Below are positions 1-7,924 of a stretch of DNA of 53,280 nt, piece by piece; position 1 is the first letter of the stretch, and each line of letters opens with the position of its first letter. The stretch comes from an uncultured Lachnospiraceae bacterium (GTDB lineage Bacteria; Bacillota; Clostridia; Lachnospirales; Lachnospiraceae), in assembly GCA_910585465.1 (NCBI GenBank), contig CAJUEW010000023.1:1-53280 (forward strand). The letters are read 5' to 3'. Made by a program: the position numbers and the translations under genes. The notes below the pieces were generated by a model. That model made no database searches, was not told the DNA's origin, and saw nothing but the letters and a program-made list of their open reading frames with translations.

Positions 1-106
1 TAGAGAGCGAGGATATGGCTCAATCATCTAATTTGATGATTTTGCAACAACCCCTGCTTTTTATTCAAAGGTACAAAGAATATAGCAGAATCGGATATTC
101 CTTTTT

Positions 107-952
107 TCAGCCCAGTGAAAATATGCTGCAGATACCCGTAAATATCATACAGAATAGCATTCCTGCGGCTGTCGGCAGCAGCGCTGCCAGCCCCGTCCAG
201 CCCCAGCTTCCGGTTTCCCTGCGGATGGTCAGCAAAGTGGTGGAGCAGGGCCAGTGCATCAGAGAGAAAAGCATGGTACTTACGGCGGTCATCCACGTCC
301 ATCCATGAGCGGCAAGAAGCGATTTCATTGCTTCCAGGCTGCCTGGCTCCATGACTGTGCCCTGTGCCAGATATGCCATAAAAATAATAGGCATAACAAT
401 CTCATTAGCAGGAAAACCAAGTATAAAGGCAATTAAAATTACTCCGTCCAGTCCCATCAGCCGGGCAAAGGGATCCAGGACAGCCGCACAGAGGTTTAAA
501 AGAGTCGTATCCCCGATGAGTGTATTCGCCAGAATCCAGATAAGCAGTCCTGCCGGAGCGGCAACTGCCACAGCTCTTCCCAGAACGAACAAGGTCCGGT
601 CAAAAACGGAACGGATCAGAACCATGATTACCTGCGGCCTGCGGTAAGGGGGAAGCTCCAGTGTGAAGGAGGAGGGAACTCCCTTCAGCAATGTGACAGA
701 GAGCAGCCTCGTGACGGCAAAGGTCATGCCCACACCCAGAAGGATGATCCCGGTCAGCATCAAAGCAGACAGAAGAAAGGCCCTGGAGCCGCCGCTGGTT
801 CCCACAAAGAAGATAGTAAGCAGAGTAATCAGTGTTGGAAATCTTCCGTTGCAGGGCACAAAGCTGTTTGTCAAAATAGCCAGCATACGTTCTCTTGGAG
901 AATCGATGATCCTGCATCCGGTGACACCTACAGCATTACATCCAAAGCCCAT
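107..952 (-). CDS. feoB: FeoB ferrous iron transporter, C-terminal part (gene interrupted)
   Basis: This is the membrane half of FeoB, the GTP-driven inner-membrane Fe(II) importer. The 281-residue frame opens with the FeoB motif GFGCNAVGVTGCRIIDSPRE, continues through the gate/nucleoside-recognition helices and ends with hydrophobic segments. Its apparent ATG at 950-952 is an internal methionine of FeoB, not a true start, and no ribosome binding site precedes it in native context. The rest of the gene lies at 2955-3984, separated by a serine-recombinase element. Joining base 952 to base 2956 rebuilds the continuous motif ALTMCMGFGCN. As it stands the C-terminal half probably is not translated from its own signals, so iron uptake through this FeoB should be lost unless the element excises. 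Confidence 0.9.
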   Translation of the reverse strand: MGFGCNAVGVTGCRIIDSPRERMLAILTNSFVPCNGRFPTLITLLTIFFVGTSGGSRAFLLSALMLTGIILLGVGMTFAVTRLLSVTLLKGVPSSFTLELPPYRRPQVIMVLIRSVFDRTLFVLGRAVAVAAPAGLLIWILANTLIGDTTLLNLCAAVLDPFARLMGLDGVILIAFILGFPANEIVMPIIFMAYLAQGTVMEPGSLEAMKSLLAAHGWTWMTAVSTMLFSLMHWPCSTTLLTIRRETGSWGWTGLAALLPTAAGMLFCMIFTGICSIFSLG

Positions 953-974
953 ACATATGGACAGTGGAAACTTG

Positions 975-2342
975 TTATTTTAAGATTACTTGAATATTCT
1001 CATCATTCAGGACAATCTTATCGATAATATGTGACAGGCAGTCTCGTTTTTCTTCCCGCGTTCCGCCAGTTAACAAACATGTGAGCCGATCACAGAATTT
1101 TGCCGGTTCCGGGGGACTCACAGACTGATCGGACAACTTCCGGGAGGCGTCCAGCAAAGCATTTTTCTCGGCAGCCAATGCATTTAGTTTTTGTGAAATC
1201 CCGGGGATGGGAATATTCTCCAGACGGCAAAGCTCAATGAGTCTGGAGATCTGCCGTTCTATCTCCGCAAGGCGGCGGGAATAATCCTTTGAAGGCTGTA
1301 TCCTGGCAATGGAAGCGGGTTTTGTTTCTTCAAAATGGAGACGTGTAATGCAGTCTATAACGGCTAGATCCAATTCTCCTATTTTCCATTTTCTGTTTCG
1401 GCATTCCGGATCTGTAACATATCTGGAATCCGCTTTCGTCCGGCTGTAACAGGAATAGTTTCCATGCTCCCTGTGATACCTGGCCCCGCATTTTCCGCAG
1501 TACACCAGGCCGGACAACAGGGTGGAAGCCCGGAAAGGATGATTATGAGAATCCCTGACCTCCCCTGCGTGGCGGAAAATGTCCTGGACCCTGCAGAAAA
1601 GCTCTTCCGAAATAATAGGCTCATGAATCCCTTTATAGGTTTTGTGGTTAAAGGTAATGTATCCTGTGTATAATCTGTTCTTCAGTATATTCCTGACCAA
1701 AGTCTCGCTTTTCCATGCTCCGTATTTGGTGGTGTAATGGGCCTGCATATATTTCCAGCAGCTGTGGATGGAACAGCCTTCTGCAAAACGCTCGAATAAT
1801 TCCCGGATCTGAAGAGCCTCATATTCGTTGATTATCAGTCTCCCATTAATATAATCGTATCCGGTAGGAGCATTTCCGCCCCCGTGAAAAAGGCCGTTCT
1901 TGGCCCGGCCGATTTTTCCCATCATAAATCGTTCTGTAATCTGCTCCTTTTCCAGCTGCGCAAACACAGATAAAATTCCTATCATGGCCCGGCCGAAGGG
2001 AGTGGATGTATCAAAGTTCTCGCTGATGGAAATGAAGTCAACATGATTGGCAAGAAAATGGTCCTCAATCAAAGTCAGAGTATCTTTCTGGGAGCGTGAA
2101 AGCCGATCCAGCTTATAAACAATAACAAGATTAATTTCCCCGGAACGGATATCCCTCAGCAGCTGCTGCAGGGCCGGTCGGTTTGTGCTTCCTCCGGAAT
2201 AACCGCCGTCTGTATAAAATTCTGCAACTGTAATATCTCTGGCCCTGCAGTAAGCCTGAAGCCTGTCAGTCTGCTCCTCTATACTGTAATTTTCCAACTG
2301 ATTGTCCGTGGAGACACGGACATAGCATGCGCCTTTTATCAT
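975..2342 (-). CDS. Large serine recombinase
   Basis: A 455-residue site-specific recombinase of the large serine family. Residues 1-150 form the resolvase/invertase catalytic domain. The nucleophile is expected at Ser11 in YVRVST, with the arginine-rich KLDRLSRS segment near 78-84. Residues 155-260 match the recombinase DNA-binding domain. Cysteines 282, 285, 298 and 314 form a zinc-ribbon, and 345-410 looks coiled-coil. The length is close to that of phage A118-type integrases. AGGAGG lies 12 nt before the ATG. The gene sits almost against the left end of the element and is divergent from a 50-codon gene, so it presumably catalyses integration and excision at feoB. Confidence 0.93.
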   Translation of the reverse strand: MIKGACYVRVSTDNQLENYSIEEQTDRLQAYCRARDITVAEFYTDGGYSGGSTNRPALQQLLRDIRSGEINLVIVYKLDRLSRSQKDTLTLIEDHFLANHVDFISISENFDTSTPFGRAMIGILSVFAQLEKEQITERFMMGKIGRAKNGLFHGGGNAPTGYDYINGRLIINEYEALQIRELFERFAEGCSIHSCWKYMQAHYTTKYGAWKSETLVRNILKNRLYTGYITFNHKTYKGIHEPIISEELFCRVQDIFRHAGEVRDSHNHPFRASTLLSGLVYCGKCGARYHREHGNYSCYSRTKADSRYVTDPECRNRKWKIGELDLAVIDCITRLHFEETKPASIARIQPSKDYSRRLAEIERQISRLIELCRLENIPIPGISQKLNALAAEKNALLDASRKLSDQSVSPPEPAKFCDRLTCLLTGGTREEKRDCLSHIIDKIVLNDENIQVILK

Positions 2343-2456
2343 AACATCATCCTCCTGTTATACAGCATATGCCGGCTGTGCTCATACCATTAGAGAAAAG
2401 ACAGGTGATAGGGACATCCAATATCTGCATAGCCTGGTTTTATAGGAGGAGTTTCT

Positions 2457-2609
2457 ATGAACATAACAGTTATGACAAGGGACGGAAGTATTTATACGGC
2501 TCCGGAGGATGTATATGTGGAACGAAACAAGGAAACAGAATTGTTCTACCGTATGGTAGAGAATTATCCTGTGGCAGAAGAAGAGAACAATAGCAGGGCA
2601 TCCACATAG
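2457..2609 (+). CDS. Small acidic protein of the feoB element (possible directionality factor)
   Basis: A 50-codon frame starts at ATG 2457 behind a good AGGAGG at 2445-2450 and ends at TAG 2607-2609. The peptide begins MNITVMTRDGSIYTAPEDVY and is acidic, with no membrane segment. I do not recognise the family. It is the only other gene in the element and is divergent from the recombinase, so an accessory role such as a recombination directionality factor is a reasonable guess, but nothing in the sequence proves it. Confidence 0.6.
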   Translation: MNITVMTRDGSIYTAPEDVYVERNKETELFYRMVENYPVAEEENNSRAST

Positions 2610-2634
2610 GGGAGGTCCTGACCAGATGAGAATC

Positions 2635-2835
2635 TTAATGCCCTGAGCCGGGCTGTCTGCATCTCTGTAACAGTGAAAAAGGATAAAGGAGAATGAAAAA
2701 TGAAAAGAAAATGAAAGGATCCGGTTTTATCAGTTCAAATGCTTTAATGCCCTGAATCGGGCTTCGCCTATTATTACAACAGGCTTTGTTGAGAGCATAA
2801 TATTGGCTGTATTGTTTTAATGCCCTGAGCCGGGC
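2635..2835 (+). repeat. Three 19-bp imperfect repeats with internal palindrome
   Basis: Copies of TTAATGCCCTGAGCCGGGC lie at 2635-2653, 2744-2762 (two changes, GAATC for GAGCC) and 2817-2835. Each contains the small palindrome GCCC...GGGC. Spacing is irregular (109 and 73 bp), and all copies lie between the small gene and the right end of the feoB element. They could be accessory protein sites, structured RNA units, or both. Confidence 0.7.
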
Positions 2836-3984
2836 ATTTTTTGTCCGCGGATCCTGAAAAATATTATAAAATATAAATTTGTCTATGTATACTATATTAA
2901 AAGATACGGAATAAATGCGCAACCCTTTTTTAAATAACAAGCCTGAAAAGTCCATGCACATAGTAAGCGCTTGTTTGCCGCAGGCATGGCAGCACTGAAA
3001 CGGCCGATCCAGATTATAGGCTATCCGGGGCAGGTATCCGCTGTCCTCCAGAAGTGTGAACAGAGGAAAGAAAATTGCCATGGGCGGAAGCATGACAGAC
3101 ACAACCCATGCCACTACCCGGTAGACACCTAGAACCAATATGCCGTGAAGCCATTCAGGAGCATGACAGGCAGCAAAAATTTCGGTCAGCAAATCCTGTA
3201 TCCGGAATAAAAAATCTGCCAGAAGCCGGGAAGGGTAGTTGGCCCCGGTAATAGTAAGCCAGAGAAGAAAGGCAAGCAGAATTACCATGATCGGATAGCC
3301 GGTAATACGACCGGTCAATATTTTATCCAGCTTCCAGTCCAGAAACTGCCATGACGGCTTTTCCATTGTGACAGTTTTTTTGAAAATGGATTCAGCGGCG
3401 GATATAGGGTCAGAAGCTGTCTGACTTCCGGTTTCGGCAGAGCGCGGAATATCCGTCTGTCCGGCAGAAATATGCTGCGCACCGGTTTCATTTGTATTCT
3501 GGTAGATTGCATCCAGCAGTACAGACAGGCTTTTTCTGCTGCGTGCAACGGTGCTTACAACCGGAACCCCAAGCTGTTCGGACAAAAGGGGAAGATCGAT
3601 ATGAATTCCTTTTTTCTCCGCCTCATCCATCAGATTAACACATACAATAACCTTGGAGGAAATTTCCATAATCTGAAGAACAAGCTGCAGGTTTCGTTCC
3701 AGGCAGGTGGCGTCGCAAATCACGACTACAGCATCCGGATTGCCATGACAGAGAAATTCCCGGGCAATCTCCTCCTCAGCAGAATGGGCAGTCAGGGAGT
3801 AGATGCCCGGGATATCAACCAGAGTATATAGCTGATCTTTATAGGAACACTGTCCTCTGGCATTGGCTACTGTCTTGCCAGTCCAGTTTCCGGTATGTTG
3901 TTTCATACCGGTCAGACCGTTAAAAATGGTACTTTTCCCTACGTTGGGATTTCCGGCCAGTGCGATGATTCTGGAAGATTCCAT
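2635..3984 (-). CDS. feoB: FeoB ferrous iron transporter, N-terminal GTPase part (gene interrupted)
   Basis: The N-terminal half of FeoB starts at ATG 3984 behind AGGAGG and lies 10 nt downstream of the feoA stop. The G protein domain is clear: GNPNVGKST at residues 11-19, DIPG at 57-60 and NLMD at 117-120. A GDI-like stretch and the first membrane helices follow. True FeoB sequence ends at base 2955 (about residue 343, KQALTMCM). The remaining ~106 residues, to the stop at 2635, are read-through into the inserted element and have no FeoB character. A truncated GTPase with an alien tail is therefore the expected product. The C-terminal half is at 107-952. Confidence 0.92.
   Translation of the reverse strand: MESSRIIALAGNPNVGKSTIFNGLTGMKQHTGNWTGKTVANARGQCSYKDQLYTLVDIPGIYSLTAHSAEEEIAREFLCHGNPDAVVVICDATCLERNLQLVLQIMEISSKVIVCVNLMDEAEKKGIHIDLPLLSEQLGVPVVSTVARSRKSLSVLLDAIYQNTNETGAQHISAGQTDIPRSAETGSQTASDPISAAESIFKKTVTMEKPSWQFLDWKLDKILTGRITGYPIMVILLAFLLWLTITGANYPSRLLADFLFRIQDLLTEIFAACHAPEWLHGILVLGVYRVVAWVVSVMLPPMAIFFPLFTLLEDSGYLPRIAYNLDRPFQCCHACGKQALTMCMDFSGLLFKKGLRIYSVSFNIVYIDKFIFYNIFQDPRTKNARLRALKQYSQYYALNKACCNNRRSPIQGIKAFELIKPDPFIFFSFFILLYPFSLLQRCRQPGSGH
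2819..2841 (+). terminator. Terminator-like hairpin in feoB element
   Basis: The third repeat extends to the stem AATGCCC / GGGCATT followed by a T run. This reads as an intrinsic terminator for a plus-strand transcript covering the 50-codon gene and the repeats. Confidence 0.6.
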
Positions 3985-3994
3985 GTGGCACCTC

Positions 3995-4231
3995 CTAATC
4001 TGTTTTCAGGATGATTTTCCGGCTGTCCGCTGCCCGGATGGCGATGACTGCTCCCCGGATCAGATAGGCGGACGGATCTCCCATAGGACTTCTTCCAAGA
4101 CACAGAACCTCCGTGTGTTCTGTCAGACCCAGATCCTGCAGACGTTCTTTCATAGCTTCATTTGTTTTCAGACACCTTACGACAGCCCTCTGGCCGGGCT
4201 TTAATTGGCTTAAATTGTAAGAAGAATTCAT
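3995..4231 (-). CDS. feoA: FeoA-type SH3 domain protein
   Basis: FeoA is a small cytoplasmic SH3-like protein that assists FeoB in Fe(II) uptake. I place the start at ATG 4231, behind GAGAGGCGG. This gives 78 residues, the usual FeoA length, whereas the longer upstream frame has no ribosome site. Typical FeoA features are LKPGQRAVV near the N-terminus, the MKERLQDLGLTEHTEV segment and the terminal GAVIAIR strand. Its stop codon overlaps the feoB ribosome binding site, so the two are one operon. It appears intact although its partner is interrupted. Confidence 0.92.
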   Translation of the reverse strand: MNSSYNLSQLKPGQRAVVRCLKTNEAMKERLQDLGLTEHTEVLCLGRSPMGDPSAYLIRGAVIAIRAADSRKIILKTD

Positions 4232-4404
4232 ACTGCCGCCTCTCTTTAAGCGGATATCGCTTTTGGAAACTCTTATAGCATCATATGAGACGCAGAAGAT
4301 ATCTGTCACCGGAAAGCGGAATAAATTTTACTTTTTTACAGAAATGGGATAAAATAGTAGAAAACCCGCGGAATCTGGCAATACTGTTCATGAGGTGATA
4401 AATT

Positions 4405-5028
4405 ATGGGCAGACAAAAACCGGAGCATATCGGGATCATTCCCGACGGAAACCGCCGTTGGGCAAAGGAAAGGGGTATGAATAAGCAGGATGGCTATGCT
4501 TATGGACTGGTGCCGGGGCTTCAGCTTCTCCGTCTGGCAAGGGAGCGGGGAGTAAAGGAAATCACTTATTATGGATTTACTGTAGATAACTGCAAGCGTC
4601 CCCCTGAGCAGTTCCGCGCGTTTCAAAGGGCATGCGTGGAGGCTGTGGATATGCTTACCTGCGAAGGGGCTGAGCTTTTGGTCATCGGCGACAGCAGCTC
4701 CAAATGTTTTCCGGGAGAATTAACGCCTTATACAGAGCGGACTTCTGTGCACGGAGGAGGGATCCGTGTAAATTTCCTGGTTAATTATGGGTGGAAATGG
4801 GATCTGTCTCACATTAGGCAGGATGGACAGCCGTACTCAAAGGATATTTCCCGAATTGATCTGATTATCCGCTGGGGCGGTATGAGAAGGCTGTCCGGAT
4901 TTCTGCCCATACAATCTGTGTATTCGGATTTTTATGTGGTGGATCGTCTGTGGCCGGATTATACAGATGAGGATTTCCTGGATGCTCTTACATGGTATGG
5001 GAAGCAGGATGTGACGCTGGGCGGGTGA
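4405..5028 (+). CDS. Divergent UppS-like cis-prenyltransferase
   Basis: A 207-residue protein of the undecaprenyl diphosphate synthase superfamily, which condenses isopentenyl diphosphate units in cis. The N-terminal motif HIGIIPDGNRRWAK keeps the catalytic aspartate (D14), FTVDNCKRP matches the STENWxRP region, and RLSGFLPIQSVYSDFY matches the C-terminal RxSNFLLWQ box. It is shorter than normal UppS (about 230-250). The SGE triad reads WGGM, the final glutamate reads Asp, and the GH-x-x-G histidine is replaced by Tyr. It may be a paralog with a different chain length or substrate. It is divergent from feoA, and the next gene starts 22 bp downstream. Confidence 0.8.
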   Translation: MGRQKPEHIGIIPDGNRRWAKERGMNKQDGYAYGLVPGLQLLRLARERGVKEITYYGFTVDNCKRPPEQFRAFQRACVEAVDMLTCEGAELLVIGDSSSKCFPGELTPYTERTSVHGGGIRVNFLVNYGWKWDLSHIRQDGQPYSKDISRIDLIIRWGGMRRLSGFLPIQSVYSDFYVVDRLWPDYTDEDFLDALTWYGKQDVTLGG

Positions 5029-5050
5029 TACAGAAAAAGAGGAGAATGGA

Positions 5051-6079
5051 ATGAACGTATTTTTTGATGAGAACTACTGGGGATGCAGAAGAGAGCATAC
5101 GGATAAAACTCCGGGGACTGAACTGAGGATAGAGAAAGAATTTATATGGGGCGGCAGAAGCTGGAGGATTCCGGCTGTCTATATCTGCAGGGAGGGAATT
5201 GTTATGGACTTTTGTGTCCGGATACCGGCTAAGGAGATAGAAGCCTTTTTCCGGAAGTGGAAGCCGGGAACAGAGGGGGCGGATTTGTCAGAAGAGGAGC
5301 AGGAGCGTCTGGAACGGGAAAATCCGCTGTCCGGGGAGGTCTTTGTAGAGCAGCTTTGGATGGACGGTGAAAGGGCAGACGGCTGGAGCGGATGCGGTAC
5401 CTCGTTTGTACCTCCTGAACTGCTGGGAGACGGCGAAGCGAGGGCGGGAGACGACATTGAGGCTCAGATGCTCGAAGCCTACGGATGTGACTGCACAGAC
5501 GGCTGGATTTTTAAACGAATGTCTTTTGCTTTTCCTCAGGGGGTGCAGATGCCACTCTGCACTCTTAAGCTCATATTAAAAAAAGCTTCGGTGTACGAAC
5601 CGGGACCGCGTTTTCATACCAGTGTGACGTCTGGAGAAAGGTGTATCGAATTTTTTCATCCGGTGACAAAAAAGCGGCACACACTTACCATACAGAAGCT
5701 GGAGCAGTCAATGATACCAGAGGCGGAGCTTTCAGGAAACCCTTTTGAGACAATAAAACTGCTGAAAGCACCCAGACATTTTCTGTCCATGTTTTATACG
5801 GTAGAACCAGAGCTGGAGCCGTGCGAATTGCAGATATATGACTGCGTGCAGTCAGACTCTCCGGTGCTGGCAGAGAAGAATGGGACATCTTCCGTCCAGG
5901 TAATCGGAGGAGCCGATGGCCCGTCCTCTGCTTTTCTGGCATTTAAACTCCGGGACAGCCGTGGAGACTGGAACAGAGTGTATTCCTCTGTACATTATAA
6001 ACCGGTGGAGGATGTGGAGTGGGGAATGCGGTTCCGGATAAAAAATGAAGAAAAAAAAGAGCTTAAAATTATGTTGTAG
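5051..6079 (+). CDS. Conserved hypothetical protein with GGADGP motif
   Basis: A 342-residue soluble protein with no signal peptide or membrane segment, starting behind AGAGGAG. I do not recognise a full-length family. Residues 283-296 (VQVIGGADGPSSAF) closely resemble the IGGADGPTS motif known from the beta subunit of sodium-pumping oxaloacetate decarboxylases, but the rest has none of that subunit's helices. Residues 68-92 are Glu-rich. It follows the cis-prenyltransferase by 22 bp and precedes the antiporter by 40 bp, so it may share their transcript. Function unknown. Confidence 0.7.
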   Translation: MNVFFDENYWGCRREHTDKTPGTELRIEKEFIWGGRSWRIPAVYICREGIVMDFCVRIPAKEIEAFFRKWKPGTEGADLSEEEQERLERENPLSGEVFVEQLWMDGERADGWSGCGTSFVPPELLGDGEARAGDDIEAQMLEAYGCDCTDGWIFKRMSFAFPQGVQMPLCTLKLILKKASVYEPGPRFHTSVTSGERCIEFFHPVTKKRHTLTIQKLEQSMIPEAELSGNPFETIKLLKAPRHFLSMFYTVEPELEPCELQIYDCVQSDSPVLAEKNGTSSVQVIGGADGPSSAFLAFKLRDSRGDWNRVYSSVHYKPVEDVEWGMRFRIKNEEKKELKIML

Positions 6080-6119
6080 CTGGAAAGCTCCACAAACATC
6101 ATGAAAGAAGGAAAAGAAA

Positions 6120-7307
6120 TTGGAGTCATATTTGGTATTTAAAGATCTGGCAATTATTATCATTTTTGCAAAATTGTGCGGCATTTTAGCCAGAAAATGC
6201 AAAGCCCCGCAGGTAGTGGGAGAAATCCTGGCGGGGCTTTTGATTGGCCCCAGTGTCTTAGGCTGGGTGAATCAATCGGATTTTCTTGCCCAGATGGCAG
6301 AAATTGGCGTTATTTTACTGATGTTTTCCGCGGGGCTCGAAACGGATTTAAAAGATTTGGTAAAAACAGGGCCGGTTGCCATTTTAATTGCCTGTTCAGG
6401 CGTATTTATTCCGTTAGCCTGCGGGGCATTGCTTTATATGGCATTTTATGGTATTTCGCCATGGGGTTCGGAAGGTTTTTATAAGGCAGTATTTGTCGGC
6501 ACGATTCTGACGGCTACTTCAGTAAGTATTACGGTAGAGTCACTGAAGGAAATGGGAAAGATAAAGGGGGAGGTTGGTACTACCATTTTGAGTGCGGCGA
6601 TTATCGACGACGTTATCGGTATTATTGTTCTTACCTTTGTTATCGGCTTTAAGAATCCTGAATCCAGGCCGTCAGCTGTATTGGTGAATACGGTATTATT
6701 TTTTATATTTGCGATTGTAGTTGGATTTATCAGCTATAAAATTTTTAAGACGGTGGATACAAGATACCCGCATACGAGGAGGATTCCCATTGCGGGATTG
6801 GCGTTCTGCCTTGCTATGGCATACATCGCGGAGAAATATTTCGGCATTGCAGATATCACAGGTGCTTATGTGGCGGGAATTATTCTTTGTTCAATTCGGG
6901 ATTCCAAATACATAGCGGAAAAAATGGATACTAATTCCTATATTATGTTCGGACCGATTTTCTTTGCGAGTATCGGCCTGAAAACAAATGTGGAGAATAT
7001 GAGCATGAGCATTCTGGTTTTTTCCATTGCATTCGTACTGGTCGGATTGCTCTCAAAAATCATTGGATGCGGACTGATGGCGCGTCTGTGTAAGTTTAGT
7101 CCGATGGATTCCCTGAAAATAGGCGTTGGTATGATGACGCGGGGAGAGGTGGCACTGATTGTGTCGCAGAAGGGGCTTACAGCCGGGCTGCTCACACCCG
7201 TTTATTTTACATCCGTCATTTTATTAATTATTGTTTCGTCTGTTGCGACGCCGATTATATTGAAAGTATTGTATTCCAAAGCTGAAGCAGAAAGCGCAGC
7301 AGAGTAA
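6120..7307 (+). CDS. Kef/NapA-type monovalent cation:proton antiporter
   Basis: A 395-residue membrane protein of the CPA2 antiporter family with about 12 hydrophobic segments. Recognisable pieces are the N-terminal VVGEILAGLLIGPSVLG, the MFSAGLETDL loop, TATSVSITV, the DDVIGIIVL acidic pair in the middle of the membrane domain, and TRGEVALIVS near the C-terminus. It lacks the cytoplasmic TrkA-N domain of KefB/KefC, so it is closer to NapA-like antiporters. It starts at TTG 6120 behind AAGGAAA. It probably exchanges Na+ or K+ for protons across the cytoplasmic membrane. Confidence 0.87.
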   Translation: MESYLVFKDLAIIIIFAKLCGILARKCKAPQVVGEILAGLLIGPSVLGWVNQSDFLAQMAEIGVILLMFSAGLETDLKDLVKTGPVAILIACSGVFIPLACGALLYMAFYGISPWGSEGFYKAVFVGTILTATSVSITVESLKEMGKIKGEVGTTILSAAIIDDVIGIIVLTFVIGFKNPESRPSAVLVNTVLFFIFAIVVGFISYKIFKTVDTRYPHTRRIPIAGLAFCLAMAYIAEKYFGIADITGAYVAGIILCSIRDSKYIAEKMDTNSYIMFGPIFFASIGLKTNVENMSMSILVFSIAFVLVGLLSKIIGCGLMARLCKFSPMDSLKIGVGMMTRGEVALIVSQKGLTAGLLTPVYFTSVILLIIVSSVATPIILKVLYSKAEAESAAE

Positions 7308-7329
7308 GAACATAAGAAGAGCAGAAGAA

Positions 7330-7398
7330 AAAAAGGAATCTTCCGCAGAAAATCAAATGCTAAAAAGCATCGAAATCTGCGCGGGATTCCTTTTTTTA
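7330..7398 (+). terminator. Strong intrinsic terminator
   Basis: The long inverted repeat GGAATCTTCCGCAGA / TCTGCGCGGGATTCC is followed by a run of seven Ts. It ends the antiporter transcription unit. A preceding A run could let it work in both directions. Confidence 0.85.
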
Positions 7399-7460
7399 TT
7401 GTTTTTGTCACCTTTTTCCGGCGCCGTTTGTTTTATATACATAGGAGAGAAAAAAAGAAT

Positions 7461-7922
7461 ATGAGTGTAGAAGAGGTATTTAACCAATACGGGAATATGC
7501 TGTATCGGATCGCCTATGTCATGCTCGGCAGCGAGCAGGATGCCGAGGATGCAGTACAGGATACGCTGATTCGGTATATGGAGCGTAAAAAGGAATTTCA
7601 GGATGAAACGCATCAGAAAGCATGGCTGATCCGGGTGATTATAAATCTTTGTAAAAACCGGCTGCGTTTTAAACAACGGCATCCCCAGGTGGAATTTCAT
7701 GAATTAACAAAATATTATCAGAGCAATGAGGATTACCGTCTGATGGAACTGTTGATGAAGCTGCCGGAGGTCTATCGTGAGGTTTTACTTTTGTATTATG
7801 TGATGGGGTACAATGTACGGGAGACAGCGAAGTTTTTAAGGCTGACAGAATCTGCCGTGAAGAAGCGGCTGGAGCGGGGAAGGAAGAAACTGAAAGAAGC
7901 AATGGAAGGAGGAAGTATTTAA
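7461..7922 (+). CDS. ECF-type RNA polymerase sigma factor
   Basis: A 153-residue sigma-70 family protein with only regions 2 and 4. Region 2 includes QDAEDAVQDTLIRYM and KAWLIRVIINLCKNRLR. Region 4 includes LPEVYREVLLLYYVMGYNV and the helix-turn-helix ESAVKKRLERGRKKL. I use ATG 7461 (MSVEEVF) behind AGGAGAG rather than the longer upstream frame. It is followed 2 bp later by a membrane anti-sigma-like gene and then an ABC exporter, a common arrangement for envelope-stress sigma factors controlling their own operon. Confidence 0.9.
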   Translation: MSVEEVFNQYGNMLYRIAYVMLGSEQDAEDAVQDTLIRYMERKKEFQDETHQKAWLIRVIINLCKNRLRFKQRHPQVEFHELTKYYQSNEDYRLMELLMKLPEVYREVLLLYYVMGYNVRETAKFLRLTESAVKKRLERGRKKLKEAMEGGSI

Positions 7923-7924
7923 AG

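Larger units (their letters stand above)
949..2955. mobile_element. About 2.0-kb serine-recombinase element inserted inside feoB
   Basis: Both ends carry the tetranucleotide CCAT (949-952 and 2952-2955; ATGG on the feoB strand), as expected for the core left by serine-recombinase integration. Removal of 2,003 bp between the two copies restores an uninterrupted feoB frame across a highly conserved motif. The element carries only a recombinase gene (minus strand, ending 23 bp from the left end), a 50-codon gene on the opposite strand, and about 340 bp of non-coding DNA with three 19-bp repeats and a terminator-like hairpin. It has no transposase, relaxase or cargo gene. The exact crossover dinucleotide cannot be fixed from one sequence. 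Confidence 0.85.

Noticed and set aside
1..106. A terminator or further gene after feoB
   Set aside because: A weak AATCATC/GATGATT stem lacks a T tract on the minus strand, and no supported frame is present.
2635..2835. Three 19-bp repeats as a possible CRISPR array
   Set aside because: Only three copies, unequal spacing (109 and 73 bp), no cas genes, and each repeat is a small palindrome with one acting as a terminator-like hairpin.
949..2955. The feoB insertion as an IS607-type element or IStron
   Set aside because: The recombinase is a large serine recombinase with zinc ribbon, not the short IS607 TnpA. There is no TnpB and no group I intron core that I can see.
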